Assembly (NCBI GenBank): GCA_011390565.1
Contig: JAABSC010000003.1
Coordinates: 62,001-126,000 of the forward strand
Direction: 5' to 3'
DNA length: 64,000 nucleotides
Origin: Thioalkalivibrio paradoxus
GTDB taxonomy: Bacteria; Pseudomonadota; Gammaproteobacteria; Ectothiorhodospirales; Ectothiorhodospiraceae
Each line of letters starts with the position of its first letter. Within the stretch, counting starts at the first letter, position 1. The position numbers were made by a program, and so were the translations under genes. The notes beneath the pieces were generated by a model. It did not search any database. It was not told the DNA's origin and saw only the letters and a program-made list of their open reading frames with translations. Shown here one piece after another: positions 36,908-45,911 of this stretch.

Positions 36908-38379
36908 GCCGGTTCTCCCGCGCCGACGGGCATGCGCATCACGAACCGGCTGCCCTGCTTCCAATGCGGATCCAGCCAGATGCGACCGCCATGGTCCGCA
37001 ACGGCCGCATGGGCCAGGGCGAGTCCGAGACCCGTACCCAGACCCACGGGCTTCGTGGTGAAAAAGGGTTCGAACAGCCGGTGCTTCTGCGCCTCCGCCA
37101 CGCCCTCGCCGTCATCGGTCACCGCGAGTTCCCATTCGCTTCCCGATGTCTCCTGCACCCAGGTCCATACGATCGAAACCCGTGCACGCGCCGCGTGAAG
37201 AGCGTTCTCGACGAGGTTGCCGATAGCCTGCTCGAGGCGCGCCCGGTCGCCGTGCACGCAGTCCGGCGAAACGGTCTCCGGCGCCACCAGCTCCACGGTC
37301 ACCGCCGGCCGGGACACTCCCATTCGCACCCGGTCGACGACCTCGCCCACCAGAACGCTCACCCGCACGGGAGACCGGTTGAGCGGACTCTGTCTCGCGA
37401 AGTCGAGCAGTTGCCGAACGATGTGATCCACCCTGCCCAGCTCGCCCAGCACGCCCTGGAGTTCGGAATCCGCGCGCCCATTGCTCTCGAGCCCCCGCCG
37501 GGCACGCTGCACGCGCCCGCCGATCACCCCAAGCGGCGTTCCGAGTTCGTGCGCCACGCCCGCCGCGAGCTGCCCGATCGCAGCCAGTTTCTCGCTTTGG
37601 CGCAGTCGTTCCCGCAATTCGGCCTGCTGGGCCCTCTGAACCTCGAGCGCCTGTTCGAACTGCTCCCTGCGCACAATCATCTGATTCATGGAATCCGCCA
37701 GCAGCCGGAGTTCCTGCGGCCCCTCTGCCGGGACACGCTGCCCGGGAACCCCCTCGCCCATGCGTTTCATCGCGGTGGTCATGCCGGTCACATGGCGACC
37801 CACCGCACGGTGATGGCCAATCACGACCACCAGAAAAAAGATCAGCGCGAGCGCGGCAATGGCCGCGGCGCCCTGACCACGAATACGCGCCAGATAGGCC
37901 GTGAACGGGGAAACGTCCCGCGTCACCTGCAGCAGACCGATGATGCGGCCACCGGCGTCGCTCAACGGCAGAAAAAAGGAGAAGACTTCGCGTCCGCGCC
38001 GCTGGTCGAAGGCGCCCTGGCTGCCCGTCGCGGTGATCTGGCGCGCGTCGCGCCGGCGATCAAGGGAAGGGCTGCGCGGGCCGCTGGTGGCCAGGAGGCT
38101 GCCGCCCGAGTCGTACACATACACCCCGAAGACCTGCTCGAGCTGGAAGGTCGAATCCAGCGCCTGCTGCACGCTGCCCTCGTCCCTGCGGGCCATCGCC
38201 TGCGAGATCGGCAGCTGGATGGAGCGCGCGATGAGTTCAACGTCATCCTGCAGCCTACGCTCCATCTCGCGCTCGACTTCCCACAACCCGAGGAGCCCCA
38301 GGCCGAGCAACACCCCCAGCAGGGGCGCGAGCACGAACACGAGAACGGCATTTCGCAGATTGTTGATTCTGAGCGTCAA
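36904..38379 (-). CDS. Sensor histidine kinase (NtrB/ZraS-like)
   Basis: A 491-residue membrane kinase. It has TM1 at about 11-33, a periplasmic sensor region up to about 170, TM2 at about 172-188, and HAMP. The dimerisation helix carries the phosphorylated H277 in AAGVAHELGTPLGVIGG. ATP-binding boxes are NLVENALHAARA (N), VTDDGEGVAEA (G1) and GLGTGLGLALAHAAVADHGG (G2). It would phosphorylate the response regulator encoded immediately downstream with a 4-bp overlap. The periplasmic domain (VFGVYVYDSGGSLLATSG) looks Cache/PAS-like, but the signal is unknown. Confidence 0.95.
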   Translation of the reverse strand: MTLRINNLRNAVLVFVLAPLLGVLLGLGLLGLWEVEREMERRLQDDVELIARSIQLPISQAMARRDEGSVQQALDSTFQLEQVFGVYVYDSGGSLLATSGPRSPSLDRRRDARQITATGSQGAFDQRRGREVFSFFLPLSDAGGRIIGLLQVTRDVSPFTAYLARIRGQGAAAIAALALIFFLVVVIGHHRAVGRHVTGMTTAMKRMGEGVPGQRVPAEGPQELRLLADSMNQMIVRREQFEQALEVQRAQQAELRERLRQSEKLAAIGQLAAGVAHELGTPLGVIGGRVQRARRGLESNGRADSELQGVLGELGRVDHIVRQLLDFARQSPLNRSPVRVSVLVGEVVDRVRMGVSRPAVTVELVAPETVSPDCVHGDRARLEQAIGNLVENALHAARARVSIVWTWVQETSGSEWELAVTDDGEGVAEAQKHRLFEPFFTTKPVGLGTGLGLALAHAAVADHGGRIWLDPHWKQGSRFVMRMPVGAGEPA

Positions 38380-38472
38380 ATTCCTTCTGAGATCAGGTAT
38401 TCATGGTCAGGAGTACCAGAATCGGGCGCTGGATTCCAATTCGCTGCGGAGCCAACGCGCGGGTTTGCAGCC

Positions 38473-38505
38473 AAAAAAAAGCGCGAACCGAAGTTCGCGC
38501 TAAAA
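38473..38505 (-). terminator. Strong UUCG-capped rho-independent terminator upstream of the kinase gene
   Basis: On the minus strand AGCGCGAAC and GTTCGCGCT form a perfect 9-bp stem closed by a TTCG tetraloop with a C-G closing pair, followed by eight T residues. It lies about 95 bp before the kinase ATG and no minus-strand coding gene is seen upstream of it. It may end a small RNA from 38.51-38.75 kb or act as an attenuator. Confidence 0.85.
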
Positions 38506-38750
38506 ACCACCAAAGGAGGATGGAGGAGTACGCTGACCGCAGCCGGGGAGGCGAACGATCAACGTATGAGCATCTTCTAATATTCATTCGGCCGTGTCAA
38601 CACCCCTTCGCTCATTTTTTCCGCATTGCGGCAAAACACTCGCAGGCTCATGGACATGGCACCCGGAGATGGCTTTTGCCACAATGCCGGCGCACGTTGA
38701 GACGGGCGGCCTCGACCGTCCTCCTCCCCCCGGCTACCCGGTGAAACGAC
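38506..38750. other. Gene-free stretch upstream of the MBL-fold gene
   Basis: No protein-coding gene is supported between the UUCG terminator and the MBL-fold start at 38751. The stretch must hold the promoter of the plus-strand gene and may encode a short minus-strand RNA ending at the terminator. I could not identify a convincing promoter pair on either strand. Confidence 0.4.
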
Positions 38751-39404
38751 ATGCTTGGATTCGTCAGCATCCCCGTGACCGCGTTCGAGCAGAACGCCAC
38801 TCTGATCTGGTGTGAAGATACACGCGAAGCCGCCTGGGTCGACCCCGGCGGCTCCCCGGAACGCCTGCTGGAGGCGGTTGGGGAACGAGGCCTTGATCTG
38901 CGGCAGATCCTGCTGACCCACGGACATCTGGACCACGTCGGCGGAGCCCGCGAACTGGCGGATCTCGCCGGGGTTCCGATCATCGGACCCGCCGAAGCCG
39001 ACCGCTTCTGGCTGGACCAGCTGCCGAAGCAGGCGCAGATGTTCGGAACCGCGCCGGTCGATGCCTTTCTGCCGGACCGCTGGTTGCGCGATGGCGAACA
39101 GGTCCAGGTCGGCAAACAGATCCTCGACGTCTACCTGTGTCCGGGACACACGCCCGGACACGTGATCTTTCACCATGCCCCCAGCCACCTGGCACTGGTC
39201 GGCGACGTCCTGTTCGCCGGCAGCATCGGGCGAACCGATTTCCCCCGTGGCAATCACGCCGACCTGCTGCACGCCATCCAGACGAAACTCTGGCCGCTGG
39301 GCGACGATACGCGGTTCATCCCGGGGCACGGACCCATGTCGACCTTCGGCGCAGAACGCCGGCATAACCCGTTCGTGGGAGACCAGGTGCTCGGACCGGC
39401 CTGA
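38751..39404 (+). CDS. MBL-fold hydrolase (glyoxalase II-like)
   Basis: A 217-residue metallo-beta-lactamase-fold protein. The zinc motif is LLTHGHLDHVGGARELADL, with further ligands in LYLCPGHTPGHV-type sequence (YLCPGHTPGHVIF), LVGDVLFAGSIGRTDF and FIPGHGPMSTFGAER. This arrangement is of the small YcbL/GloB-like group that hydrolyses thioesters such as S-lactoylglutathione. It lacks the long C-terminal substrate domain of true GloB, so the precise substrate is open. Confidence 0.9.
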   Translation: MLGFVSIPVTAFEQNATLIWCEDTREAAWVDPGGSPERLLEAVGERGLDLRQILLTHGHLDHVGGARELADLAGVPIIGPAEADRFWLDQLPKQAQMFGTAPVDAFLPDRWLRDGEQVQVGKQILDVYLCPGHTPGHVIFHHAPSHLALVGDVLFAGSIGRTDFPRGNHADLLHAIQTKLWPLGDDTRFIPGHGPMSTFGAERRHNPFVGDQVLGPA

Positions 39405-39442
39405 CGGGCCACCTGCCACCCCGTTTCCCCGGAAATGACGAA

Positions 39443-39462
39443 GGGCCGCCCAAGGGCGGCCC
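39443..39462. terminator. Hairpin between convergent MBL-fold and htpX genes
   Basis: GGGCCGCCC and GGGCGGCCC form a 9-bp stem with a 2-base centre. There is no T-run on either side, so termination strength is uncertain, but the position between two converging stops fits a bidirectional terminator. Confidence 0.6.
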
Positions 39463-39487
39463 CGAACACGGCCCCGGAATCCGGGAC

Positions 39488-40375
39488 TCAGCGCATCGCC
39501 TTCAGCGCCATGATCCGCTCTTCGATGGGCGGGTGCGTCATGAACAGACGCTTGATGCCCTGGGGGACACCACCGCGGATGCCGAACGCGGCCATCTGAT
39601 CGGGCATGTCCACAGGGCGTCCAGAGGCGCGGGCCAGCGACTCCAGCGCCCCGATCATCTGGTCGCGGCCGGCCAGCCTGGCTCCCGCCTCGTCGGCCCG
39701 GAACTCCCGCAGGCGCGAGAACCACATCACGATGATCGAGGCCAGGATCGCCAGCAGGATCTCGGCGACGATCGTGGTGATCCAGAAGGCCGGGCCATGG
39801 CCCTGCTCGTTCTTGAACACCACCCGGTCCACGAAGTGGCCGAGAACGCGCGCGATGAAGATCACGAAGGTGTTCACCACACCCTGGATCAACGCCAGGG
39901 TCACCATGTCGCCGTTCGCGACGTGGCCGACCTCGTGCCCCAGCACCGCCTCGACCTCGCCCTGACCCATGCTCCGCATCAACCCGGTGCTGACGGCGAC
40001 CAGGGCATTGTTCCGGCTCATGCCGGTGGCGAAGGCATTGGGATCCGGCGAATCGTAGATGCCCACCTCGGGCATGCCGATACCGGCCTGGCGGGCCTGG
40101 CGCTGCACGGTCTCGAGCAGCCACTGTTCGGTGGCGTTGCGCGGCTTGTCGATCACGTGCACTTTCATCGTCTTCTTGGCCATCCACTTGGAGATCGCCA
40201 GCGAGATGAACGATCCGCCGAAACCGAACACGGCGGCGAAGATCAGCAACGCGGTGAGATTCAGACCCACACCCTGTTCGTCCAGGATGCGCTCGACCCC
40301 GAGAATGCGCAGGGTGATGCTCAACACCACGATGATCGCAAGGTTGGTAGCGAGGAACAGAGCGATACGCTTCAT
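39488..40375 (-). CDS. htpX: HtpX membrane zinc metalloprotease
   Basis: A 295-residue M48 protease of normal length. It has two N-terminal membrane helices ([20 protein letters not shown] and [20 protein letters not shown]) and the zinc motif HEVGH in [13 protein letters not shown]. Two more helices and the third ligand region [12 protein letters not shown] follow. It degrades misfolded inner-membrane proteins and is usually under heat or envelope stress control, but no heat-shock promoter was confirmed here. Confidence 0.97.
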   Translation of the reverse strand: MKRIALFLATNLAIIVVLSITLRILGVERILDEQGVGLNLTALLIFAAVFGFGGSFISLAISKWMAKKTMKVHVIDKPRNATEQWLLETVQRQARQAGIGMPEVGIYDSPDPNAFATGMSRNNALVAVSTGLMRSMGQGEVEAVLGHEVGHVANGDMVTLALIQGVVNTFVIFIARVLGHFVDRVVFKNEQGHGPAFWITTIVAEILLAILASIIVMWFSRLREFRADEAGARLAGRDQMIGALESLARASGRPVDMPDQMAAFGIRGGVPQGIKRLFMTHPPIEERIMALKAMR

Positions 40376-40465
40376 GTGCTCTCCGAAAGTTACATTAGGG
40401 AAACCTGATACCGGCTATTAGATGGGGCACGAACGCGGAAATTCAACTCTGGCGGTGCTGCAACA

Positions 40466-42718
40466 TCAGGTCTGGACCTCGAGGCGATCCACCTTCTGGT
40501 AGCCGCGCGGCAACTTGTGGCCCCGGCGACCGCGCTCCGCCTCGTACTCGCGCCACTCGCCGGGCGCCATGCCCTTGAAGCGCCGCCCGGCGTGCACGAC
40601 GAGCGTGCCGGTTTCCGGCAGCACCGCCAGCGCGACCACGCGTTCCTGCCCGTCCTTGAGCCGGGCGGAAGGAATCCCGATGATCCGGTTGCCCTTCCCG
40701 CGCGCCATCTCCGGCAGTTCCGCGGCGGCGATGATCAGCAGATGTCCTTCCGAAGTCACCATCGCGATCCGCTCCCGGCTCGGGTCCGGTACCCGCTGCG
40801 GCGGCAATACTCCCGCGCCCCGGGGCACGCTGAGCACCGTCTTCCCCCCCTTCTGCCGGCTGAACAGATCTCCGAGCTGAACGACGAAGCCGTAACCATG
40901 GTCCGTAGCCAGCAGCCAACGGTCTTCCGGCGCGCCCGCCGCCATGCCCACGAAATGGCCGCCGTCCGCCGCGGAGAATCGGCCGGACAGCGGTTCACCC
41001 TGACCCCGGGCTGACGGGAGCGTGTGTGCTGCCAGCGTGTAGCTGCGCCCGGTGGAATCGAGGAAGGCCACCAGCTGGTTGCTGCGCCCTGCCAACGCCG
41101 CGAGAAAACCGTCCCCGGCCTTGTAGCTGAGCGCGGCAGGATCGACGTCATGACCCTTCGCGGCGCGAACCCAGCCCATGCGCGAGAGGACCACGGTCAG
41201 CGGTTCGGTCGGCACCAGCGCGGATTCGTCCAGGGCCTGCGCGGCGGCGCGTTCGACCAGCGGTGAACGGCGATCGTCGCCGAAGGCCTCGGCGTCGGCC
41301 CGGATCTCGTCGCCGACCAGCCGCTTCAGGCGCTTCTCCGAGCCCAGCGTCTTTTCCAGGGCATCGCGCTCCGCCGCCAGCTCGTCCTGCTCGCCGCGGA
41401 TCTTCATCTCCTCCAGTCGGGCGAGGTGGCGCAGCTTCAGTTCCAGGATGGCCTCGGCCTGGATGTCGGACAATCCAAAGCGTTCCATCAACACCGGCTT
41501 GGGCCGGTCGTTCTCGCGGATGATCCGGATCACCTCGTCGATATTGAGGTAGGCGATCAGCAGACCTTCGAGCACGTGCAGGCGGGCCTGGACCTTCTCC
41601 AGCCGCCACTGCAGGCGCCGGCGGACGGTGGCCACGCGGAACACCAGCCATTCGCCCAGCAGCGTGCGCAGATCCTTGACCCGCGGCCGGCCGTCGAGGC
41701 CGATCAGGTTCATGTTGACCCGGTAGCTCCTCTCGAGATCGGTGGTGGCGAAAAGGTGTGCCATCAGGGATTCGACATCGACCCGCTGGCTGCGCGGCGT
41801 GATGACCAGCCGGGTCGGATGCTCGTGGTCGGACTCGTCGCGCAGATCCTCCACCATCGGCAGTTTCTTGGCGTTGATCTGGGCCGCGATCTGCTCCAGC
41901 ACCCGCGAACCCGATACCTGGTAGGGCAGCGCGGTCACCACGATGTCGCCATTCTCACGTTCGAAGCGGGCCCGGGCGCGCACCGAGCCCGATCCGTGCA
42001 GATAGAGCTTCCGGAGCTCTTCCAGCGGCGTGATGATTTCGGCCTCGCTGGGAAAGTCCGGGCCGGGGATGAAGGCGCAGAGCTCCTCCACGCTGGCCGC
42101 CGGATGTTCCAGCAGATGCAGACAGGCCGATGCAACCTCACGAAGGTTGTGGGGCAGGATGTCCGTCGCCATGCCGACCGCGATCCCGGTCGCACCGTTC
42201 AGGAGGACGTTGGGAAGACGGGCGGGCAGAACCTTGGGCTCCTCCAGCGTACCGTCGAAATTCGGGACCCAGTCCACAGTCCCCTGTTCGAGTTCGGACA
42301 GCAGCAGCTGCGCGTAACGCGACAGGCGCGACTCGGTATAGCGCATGGCCGCAAAGCTCTTGGGATCGTCGGGCGATCCCCAGTTGCCCTGCCCGTCCAC
42401 GAACGGGTAGCGGTAGGAGAACGGCTGCGCCATCAGCACCATCGCCTCGTAGCAGGCGCTGTCCCCATGCGGGTGGAACTTGCCGAGCACGTCGCCGACG
42501 GTGCGCGCGGACTTCTTGTACTTGGCGGTCGCGGACAGGCCCAGTTCGCTCATCGCGTAGATGATGCGGCGCTGTACCGGCTTCAATCCGTCGCCGATGT
42601 GCGGCAACGCGCGATCGAGGATCACGTACATGGAGTAGTCCAGGTACGCCTTCTCGGTGAAATCCTTCAATGGCAGACGCTCGGCGTCCGCAAAATCCAG
42701 CATCAGGTTCTCGGCCAC
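40466..42718 (-). CDS. parC: DNA topoisomerase IV subunit A
   Basis: About 750 residues from a GTG at 42718, matching the length of E. coli ParC. The gene could also begin at GTG 42751 or ATG 42703; 42718 has the best-spaced ribosome site. Signatures include [40 protein letters not shown] and the catalytic tyrosine in [12 protein letters not shown]. The ParC-type C-terminal domain (shorter than GyrA and lacking a GyrA box) is present. Topoisomerase IV decatenates daughter chromosomes. parE is not in the window. Confidence 0.95.
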   Translation of the reverse strand: MAENLMLDFADAERLPLKDFTEKAYLDYSMYVILDRALPHIGDGLKPVQRRIIYAMSELGLSATAKYKKSARTVGDVLGKFHPHGDSACYEAMVLMAQPFSYRYPFVDGQGNWGSPDDPKSFAAMRYTESRLSRYAQLLLSELEQGTVDWVPNFDGTLEEPKVLPARLPNVLLNGATGIAVGMATDILPHNLREVASACLHLLEHPAASVEELCAFIPGPDFPSEAEIITPLEELRKLYLHGSGSVRARARFERENGDIVVTALPYQVSGSRVLEQIAAQINAKKLPMVEDLRDESDHEHPTRLVITPRSQRVDVESLMAHLFATTDLERSYRVNMNLIGLDGRPRVKDLRTLLGEWLVFRVATVRRRLQWRLEKVQARLHVLEGLLIAYLNIDEVIRIIRENDRPKPVLMERFGLSDIQAEAILELKLRHLARLEEMKIRGEQDELAAERDALEKTLGSEKRLKRLVGDEIRADAEAFGDDRRSPLVERAAAQALDESALVPTEPLTVVLSRMGWVRAAKGHDVDPAALSYKAGDGFLAALAGRSNQLVAFLDSTGRSYTLAAHTLPSARGQGEPLSGRFSAADGGHFVGMAAGAPEDRWLLATDHGYGFVVQLGDLFSRQKGGKTVLSVPRGAGVLPPQRVPDPSRERIAMVTSEGHLLIIAAAELPEMARGKGNRIIGIPSARLKDGQERVVALAVLPETGTLVVHAGRRFKGMAPGEWREYEAERGRRGHKLPRGYQKVDRLEVQT

Positions 42719-42853
42719 GATCTTGCCCTGTTCCCCTCGGTGAACGTACACACACGGCTCGAAGCGGCCCGCATTCGCCCGCCGGTGAGCGGACGACGCG
42801 CGTGGGTGCGGCGTTACTTTAGCGGCTCCAGGCAGCGCATACCATTCAAGGCG

Positions 42854-43321
42854 TCAGGAATCGGGGTCCTCGGGTGTGTTCGCATCGTAGACCTGCCAGG
42901 CGGCGTAAATCTCCGGCAGCCAATGGCTTTGAAACCAGGCAATCACCGCATCGATCTCGGAGTCGCTCAGGACTCCCTCGAATGCGGGCATGTTGCCATG
43001 ACGCGGGTCTGACCCCCTTCGGATCTGCTGGCGCAGCTGCCACAGGGGATGATGCCAGGCATGCGCCGTGCCATTGAGCGGCGGAGGCGGCCAACGCCCG
43101 TCAGGAAGCCTCCGGAACCACTCCTCGGCGCCCTCGGCGCGCACCGCGTGGCAGGCGGCGCAATGTTCGGCGTAGACCGATCCTCCCTGCAGGACCTGTT
43201 CCACGGTGTACCACCGACCCGTCTGTGCATCGCGATGAGCGGCCTCGCGAGGCGGATCGCTGCAGGCAGCCAGCGTCATGGCGGCGAACAGGTACAGCGG
43301 TACAAGGTGAGGGCGATGCAT
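42854..43321 (-). CDS. Lipoprotein c-type cytochrome
   Basis: A 155-residue protein from the ATG at 43321. A lipoprotein signal ends in LAAC (Cys20). One haem-binding motif CAACH is at 54-58, and the distal methionine ligand is likely in HGNMPAF near residue 115. The C-terminal LSDSEIDAVIAWFQSHW is the usual last helix of class I cytochrome c. It would be anchored in the periplasm and carry electrons. No oxidase genes are adjacent. Confidence 0.92.
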   Translation of the reverse strand: MHRPHLVPLYLFAAMTLAACSDPPREAAHRDAQTGRWYTVEQVLQGGSVYAEHCAACHAVRAEGAEEWFRRLPDGRWPPPPLNGTAHAWHHPLWQLRQQIRRGSDPRHGNMPAFEGVLSDSEIDAVIAWFQSHWLPEIYAAWQVYDANTPEDPDS

Positions 43322-43634
43322 GGGAGTTGCGCTCGGGTCGCTCCGGGACGGTTGTACCTTAAGACGGGCTGCATTGAACGTCCAGAAAGGCAAGTGCACC
43401 GTGCTCCCCGACCCCGCAGCAGCGGTTGACGACCGCCCGTAAACCAGGCTGGGCCGTCAGAAATACTTGCCCCGGCACCCCCCGCGGCGACTACACTTCG
43501 AACCGGTACCCCATGCCAACCAGTTCGCCTGGTCCTGGCCGGCTCACATTCGGCAACAGCGTGGAATGGACACGAAAAACCCGCTGCAATGTCCAGCGCC
43601 CGGGCCATCAACCGCCGCAAGGAGACCACTACTG
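43322..43634. other. Gene-free intergenic region between divergent cytochrome c and LysM genes
   Basis: No credible gene, RNA or repeat was found in these 313 bp. It must contain both divergent promoters, but I could not place them. Confidence 0.4.
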
Positions 43635-44726
43635 ATGAACGATCCATCCGTACACATCACCAGTCGGATCCGACGCATCGGACCCGCTTTTGGGGCCGTC
43701 GCGGCCGGGGCTTTGCTCTGCGCCATGGCCGTACCCATCCAGGCCCAGCAGGAATCCGCTGCGGCGGACGCGCCGGTCGCCACCGATCATGGCGAGGCTG
43801 AGCTGCGCGCCATGCGCGAGGAGCATAGCTCGCTGCAGGCCGAGATGGAGGAGCTGAAGGTTGAACTGACGGCGGCACGCGAGGAAGCCGCCCTCAAGAC
43901 CGAACAGGTCGCTTCCCTGGAATCCGAAACCGCCAGCCTGCAGACGCAGCTGGAAACCGCCCAGAGCGAACTCGCCGCATGGCGTGACGAAGCCGCCCTC
44001 AAGACCGAACGGGTCACCTCCCTGGAATCCGAAACCGCCAGCCTGCAGACGCAGCTGGAAACCGCCCAGAGCGAACTCGCCGCATGGCGTGACGAAGCCG
44101 CCCTCAAGACCGAACAGGTCACCTCCCTGGAATCCGAAACCGCCAGCCTGCAGACGCAGCTGGAAACTGCCCAGAGCGAACTCGCCGCCGCTCAGGAGGA
44201 CACCACGGCAGCAACCGCGCGGTTGACCGATGTCCGGGCAGAGCTGGAGCGCGAAACCCGGGAGTTGCAAACCCGTCTGTCGGCAATGCAACAGGAATTG
44301 GCGGCGGTGACGGCCGATCGTGATGAAATACAGGCGGCCGGCGAAAGGGAGCTGGAGGCTTTGCGTGCGATGTTGCCACCGGACGAAGGCGGCACGCTCG
44401 ACCTCGATGCAGCCCGCGCGGCCGCCGGAGAACAGGCTCGGGTGCTACGCGATGCCCATCAGGCAATGAACCGCAGGGGTGCGAACCGGGAGGTCCTGCA
44501 GGCCGCGCTCGACCAGGCCACCACGGAGCTCCACCGGGCGCAGTCACTGGTGAACCGCATCCAGGGCGGCACGCTTTATCAGGTACGTACGGGCGATACG
44601 CTCGCCATCATCGCGGCGCGCCTCCTTGGCGATACGAACCAATGGCCTCGGGTGTTCGAGGCCAACCGGCACGTGCTGGAGAACCCGGATCAGGTCTGGC
44701 CCGGCACGACACTGATCGTGCCCTGA
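43635..44726 (+). CDS. Exported coiled-coil protein with C-terminal LysM domain
   Basis: A 363-residue protein from the ATG at 43635, preceded by AAGGAGA. A signal peptide (GAVAAGALLCAMAVPIQAQ) leads into a long coiled coil at about 55-230. Within it a 35-residue unit (five heptads, containing LESETASLQTQLETAQSELA) is repeated three times. The C-terminal 50 residues form a LysM domain (YQVRTGDTLAIIAARLLGD, WPGTTLIVP), which binds peptidoglycan. The layout resembles FimV-type and division-associated proteins, but the family is not certain. It is followed by a hairpin. Confidence 0.85.
   Translation: MNDPSVHITSRIRRIGPAFGAVAAGALLCAMAVPIQAQQESAAADAPVATDHGEAELRAMREEHSSLQAEMEELKVELTAAREEAALKTEQVASLESETASLQTQLETAQSELAAWRDEAALKTERVTSLESETASLQTQLETAQSELAAWRDEAALKTEQVTSLESETASLQTQLETAQSELAAAQEDTTAATARLTDVRAELERETRELQTRLSAMQQELAAVTADRDEIQAAGERELEALRAMLPPDEGGTLDLDAARAAAGEQARVLRDAHQAMNRRGANREVLQAALDQATTELHRAQSLVNRIQGGTLYQVRTGDTLAIIAARLLGDTNQWPRVFEANRHVLENPDQVWPGTTLIVP
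43884..44198 (+). repeat. Three in-frame 105-bp tandem repeats inside the LysM protein gene
   Basis: Units start at about 43884, 43989 and 44094 with an exact 105-bp period and nearly identical DNA sequence (for example CTCAAGACCGAACAGGTC and GAATCCGAAACCGCCAGCCT recur in each). The last unit diverges at its end. The near-identity at silent positions indicates recent expansion. Confidence 0.92.
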
Positions 44727-44747
44727 GTCCTGCATGGCGATGCCTAC

Positions 44748-44768
44748 CCCCCGGCGCTGCCGGGGGGA
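44748..44768 (+). terminator. Hairpin after the LysM protein gene
   Basis: CCCCCCGGC and GCCGGGGGG pair around a 3-base loop 22 bp after the stop. The following ATCCTTC is only weakly T-rich, so this is a probable, not certain, terminator. Confidence 0.6.
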
Positions 44769-44843
44769 TCCTTCAAAAGCCCGACGATCGCGACCCTCTC
44801 GGCCAGCCGGTGATCCCGACGAAGCGAAGCGCCCCGGCCGAGA

Positions 44844-45911
44844 TCAGACACGCACCCGGCGCAACAGAACCACCGCGACCATCAGGAACAGCCACAGCGG
44901 TGCGCTGGCGGACAACCAGGGTGGCAGTCCGTAGACCATCCCCATGTGCGTCAGCACGCGCATCACGATCGCGAATCCCACCCCGAGCAGGAGGCCGATG
45001 AACAGCCGCCGGCCGGCGCCACCCTCGCGCTGGCTGCCGAACAGAAACGGAAGCGCCAGGAGCAGCATCACCCAGGTGCTCGCAGGCATGCTAATGCGTT
45101 GCCAGAAGGCTACCTCGTAGGGATCTGATTCCAAACGATTATCCTTGAGGTACCTCACGTAGCGCGCGAGGTCATTGGCGGCCATCTGCCGCGGCTCGAC
45201 GACCAGGACCCCGAAGTATTCCGGGGCCAGGAGCTGCGACACGAACTCCTCTTCCAGCTGTTCCGCGAACACACCGGACGGAGACAGATGTGAGCGGTTC
45301 AGTTCGCGAAGTCGCCAACGGTCGCCCTCGTACTCGGCAAGCGCCATTTTTGCCACCGAGAACACCGTGCCATCCGGACCCAGTTCGAACACGCGCACGC
45401 CCCCGAGCTTGTCTCCGGGGAGCACCGCATCGGCCTGGATGATCCGGTTGCCATCCCTGGCCCACAGGCCGATGCGGCCGACGCTCAATCGCTCGTCAAA
45501 GGCGAAGGCCTTCAGATTCTGGCCTCGCGCTTCGGCGCCCGGCGCCACGAGTTCACCCAAAGCAACCATCATGATCACCACGAGCAACCCACCCTGCATG
45601 ACCCAGGACAGGAAGGTGACGAGGGTGACTCCGGAGGCCCGCATCGCGGTGAGCTCGCTGTTCGACGCCAGGTTGCCGAGCCAGAGAAGCCCCCCGAGCA
45701 GTGCCGCCGTCGGCACCAGTTCATAGACCCGTCGCGGCAGCGTGAGCAGGACATAGGCCATGGCTTCCCAGAGCCCGTAACTTCCCCGACCCAGATCGCC
45801 CAGTTCCCCGATCAGGGCAAACACGACGTCGAGCGTCACCAGCAGCAACAGCGCGAAAAGCGTGCCGATCACAACCTGTGTGATCACATAACGACCCAGA
45901 ATGGTGGTCAT
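44844..45911 (-). CDS. lptG: Lipopolysaccharide export permease LptG
   Basis: A 355-residue YjgP/YjgQ-type protein. It has three N-terminal helices (from VIGTLFALLLLVTLDVVFAL), a periplasmic jellyroll region (about 130-260) and three C-terminal helices. The fingerprint SNSELTAMRASGVTL, the coupling helix that contacts LptB, is intact. With LptF it forms the inner-membrane LptBFG exporter. It overlaps the lptF stop by four bases, and the ATG at 45911 was chosen for that reason. Confidence 0.95.
   Translation of the reverse strand: MTTILGRYVITQVVIGTLFALLLLVTLDVVFALIGELGDLGRGSYGLWEAMAYVLLTLPRRVYELVPTAALLGGLLWLGNLASNSELTAMRASGVTLVTFLSWVMQGGLLVVIMMVALGELVAPGAEARGQNLKAFAFDERLSVGRIGLWARDGNRIIQADAVLPGDKLGGVRVFELGPDGTVFSVAKMALAEYEGDRWRLRELNRSHLSPSGVFAEQLEEEFVSQLLAPEYFGVLVVEPRQMAANDLARYVRYLKDNRLESDPYEVAFWQRISMPASTWVMLLLALPFLFGSQREGGAGRRLFIGLLLGVGFAIVMRVLTHMGMVYGLPPWLSASAPLWLFLMVAVVLLRRVRV

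Noticed and set aside
38660..38690. TGGCACCC...TTGCC as a sigma-54 promoter ahead of the MBL-fold gene
   Set aside because: The spacing between the GG and GC elements does not match the -24/-12 consensus.
38577..40187. A 536-codon minus-strand frame covering the MBL-fold gene and part of htpX in another frame
   Set aside because: Real genes with clear catalytic motifs occupy both parts in other frames, so this is a fused shadow.
43884..44198. The three 105-bp repeats as a CRISPR-like array
   Set aside because: They are contiguous, in frame and code for coiled-coil heptads; there are no unique spacers.
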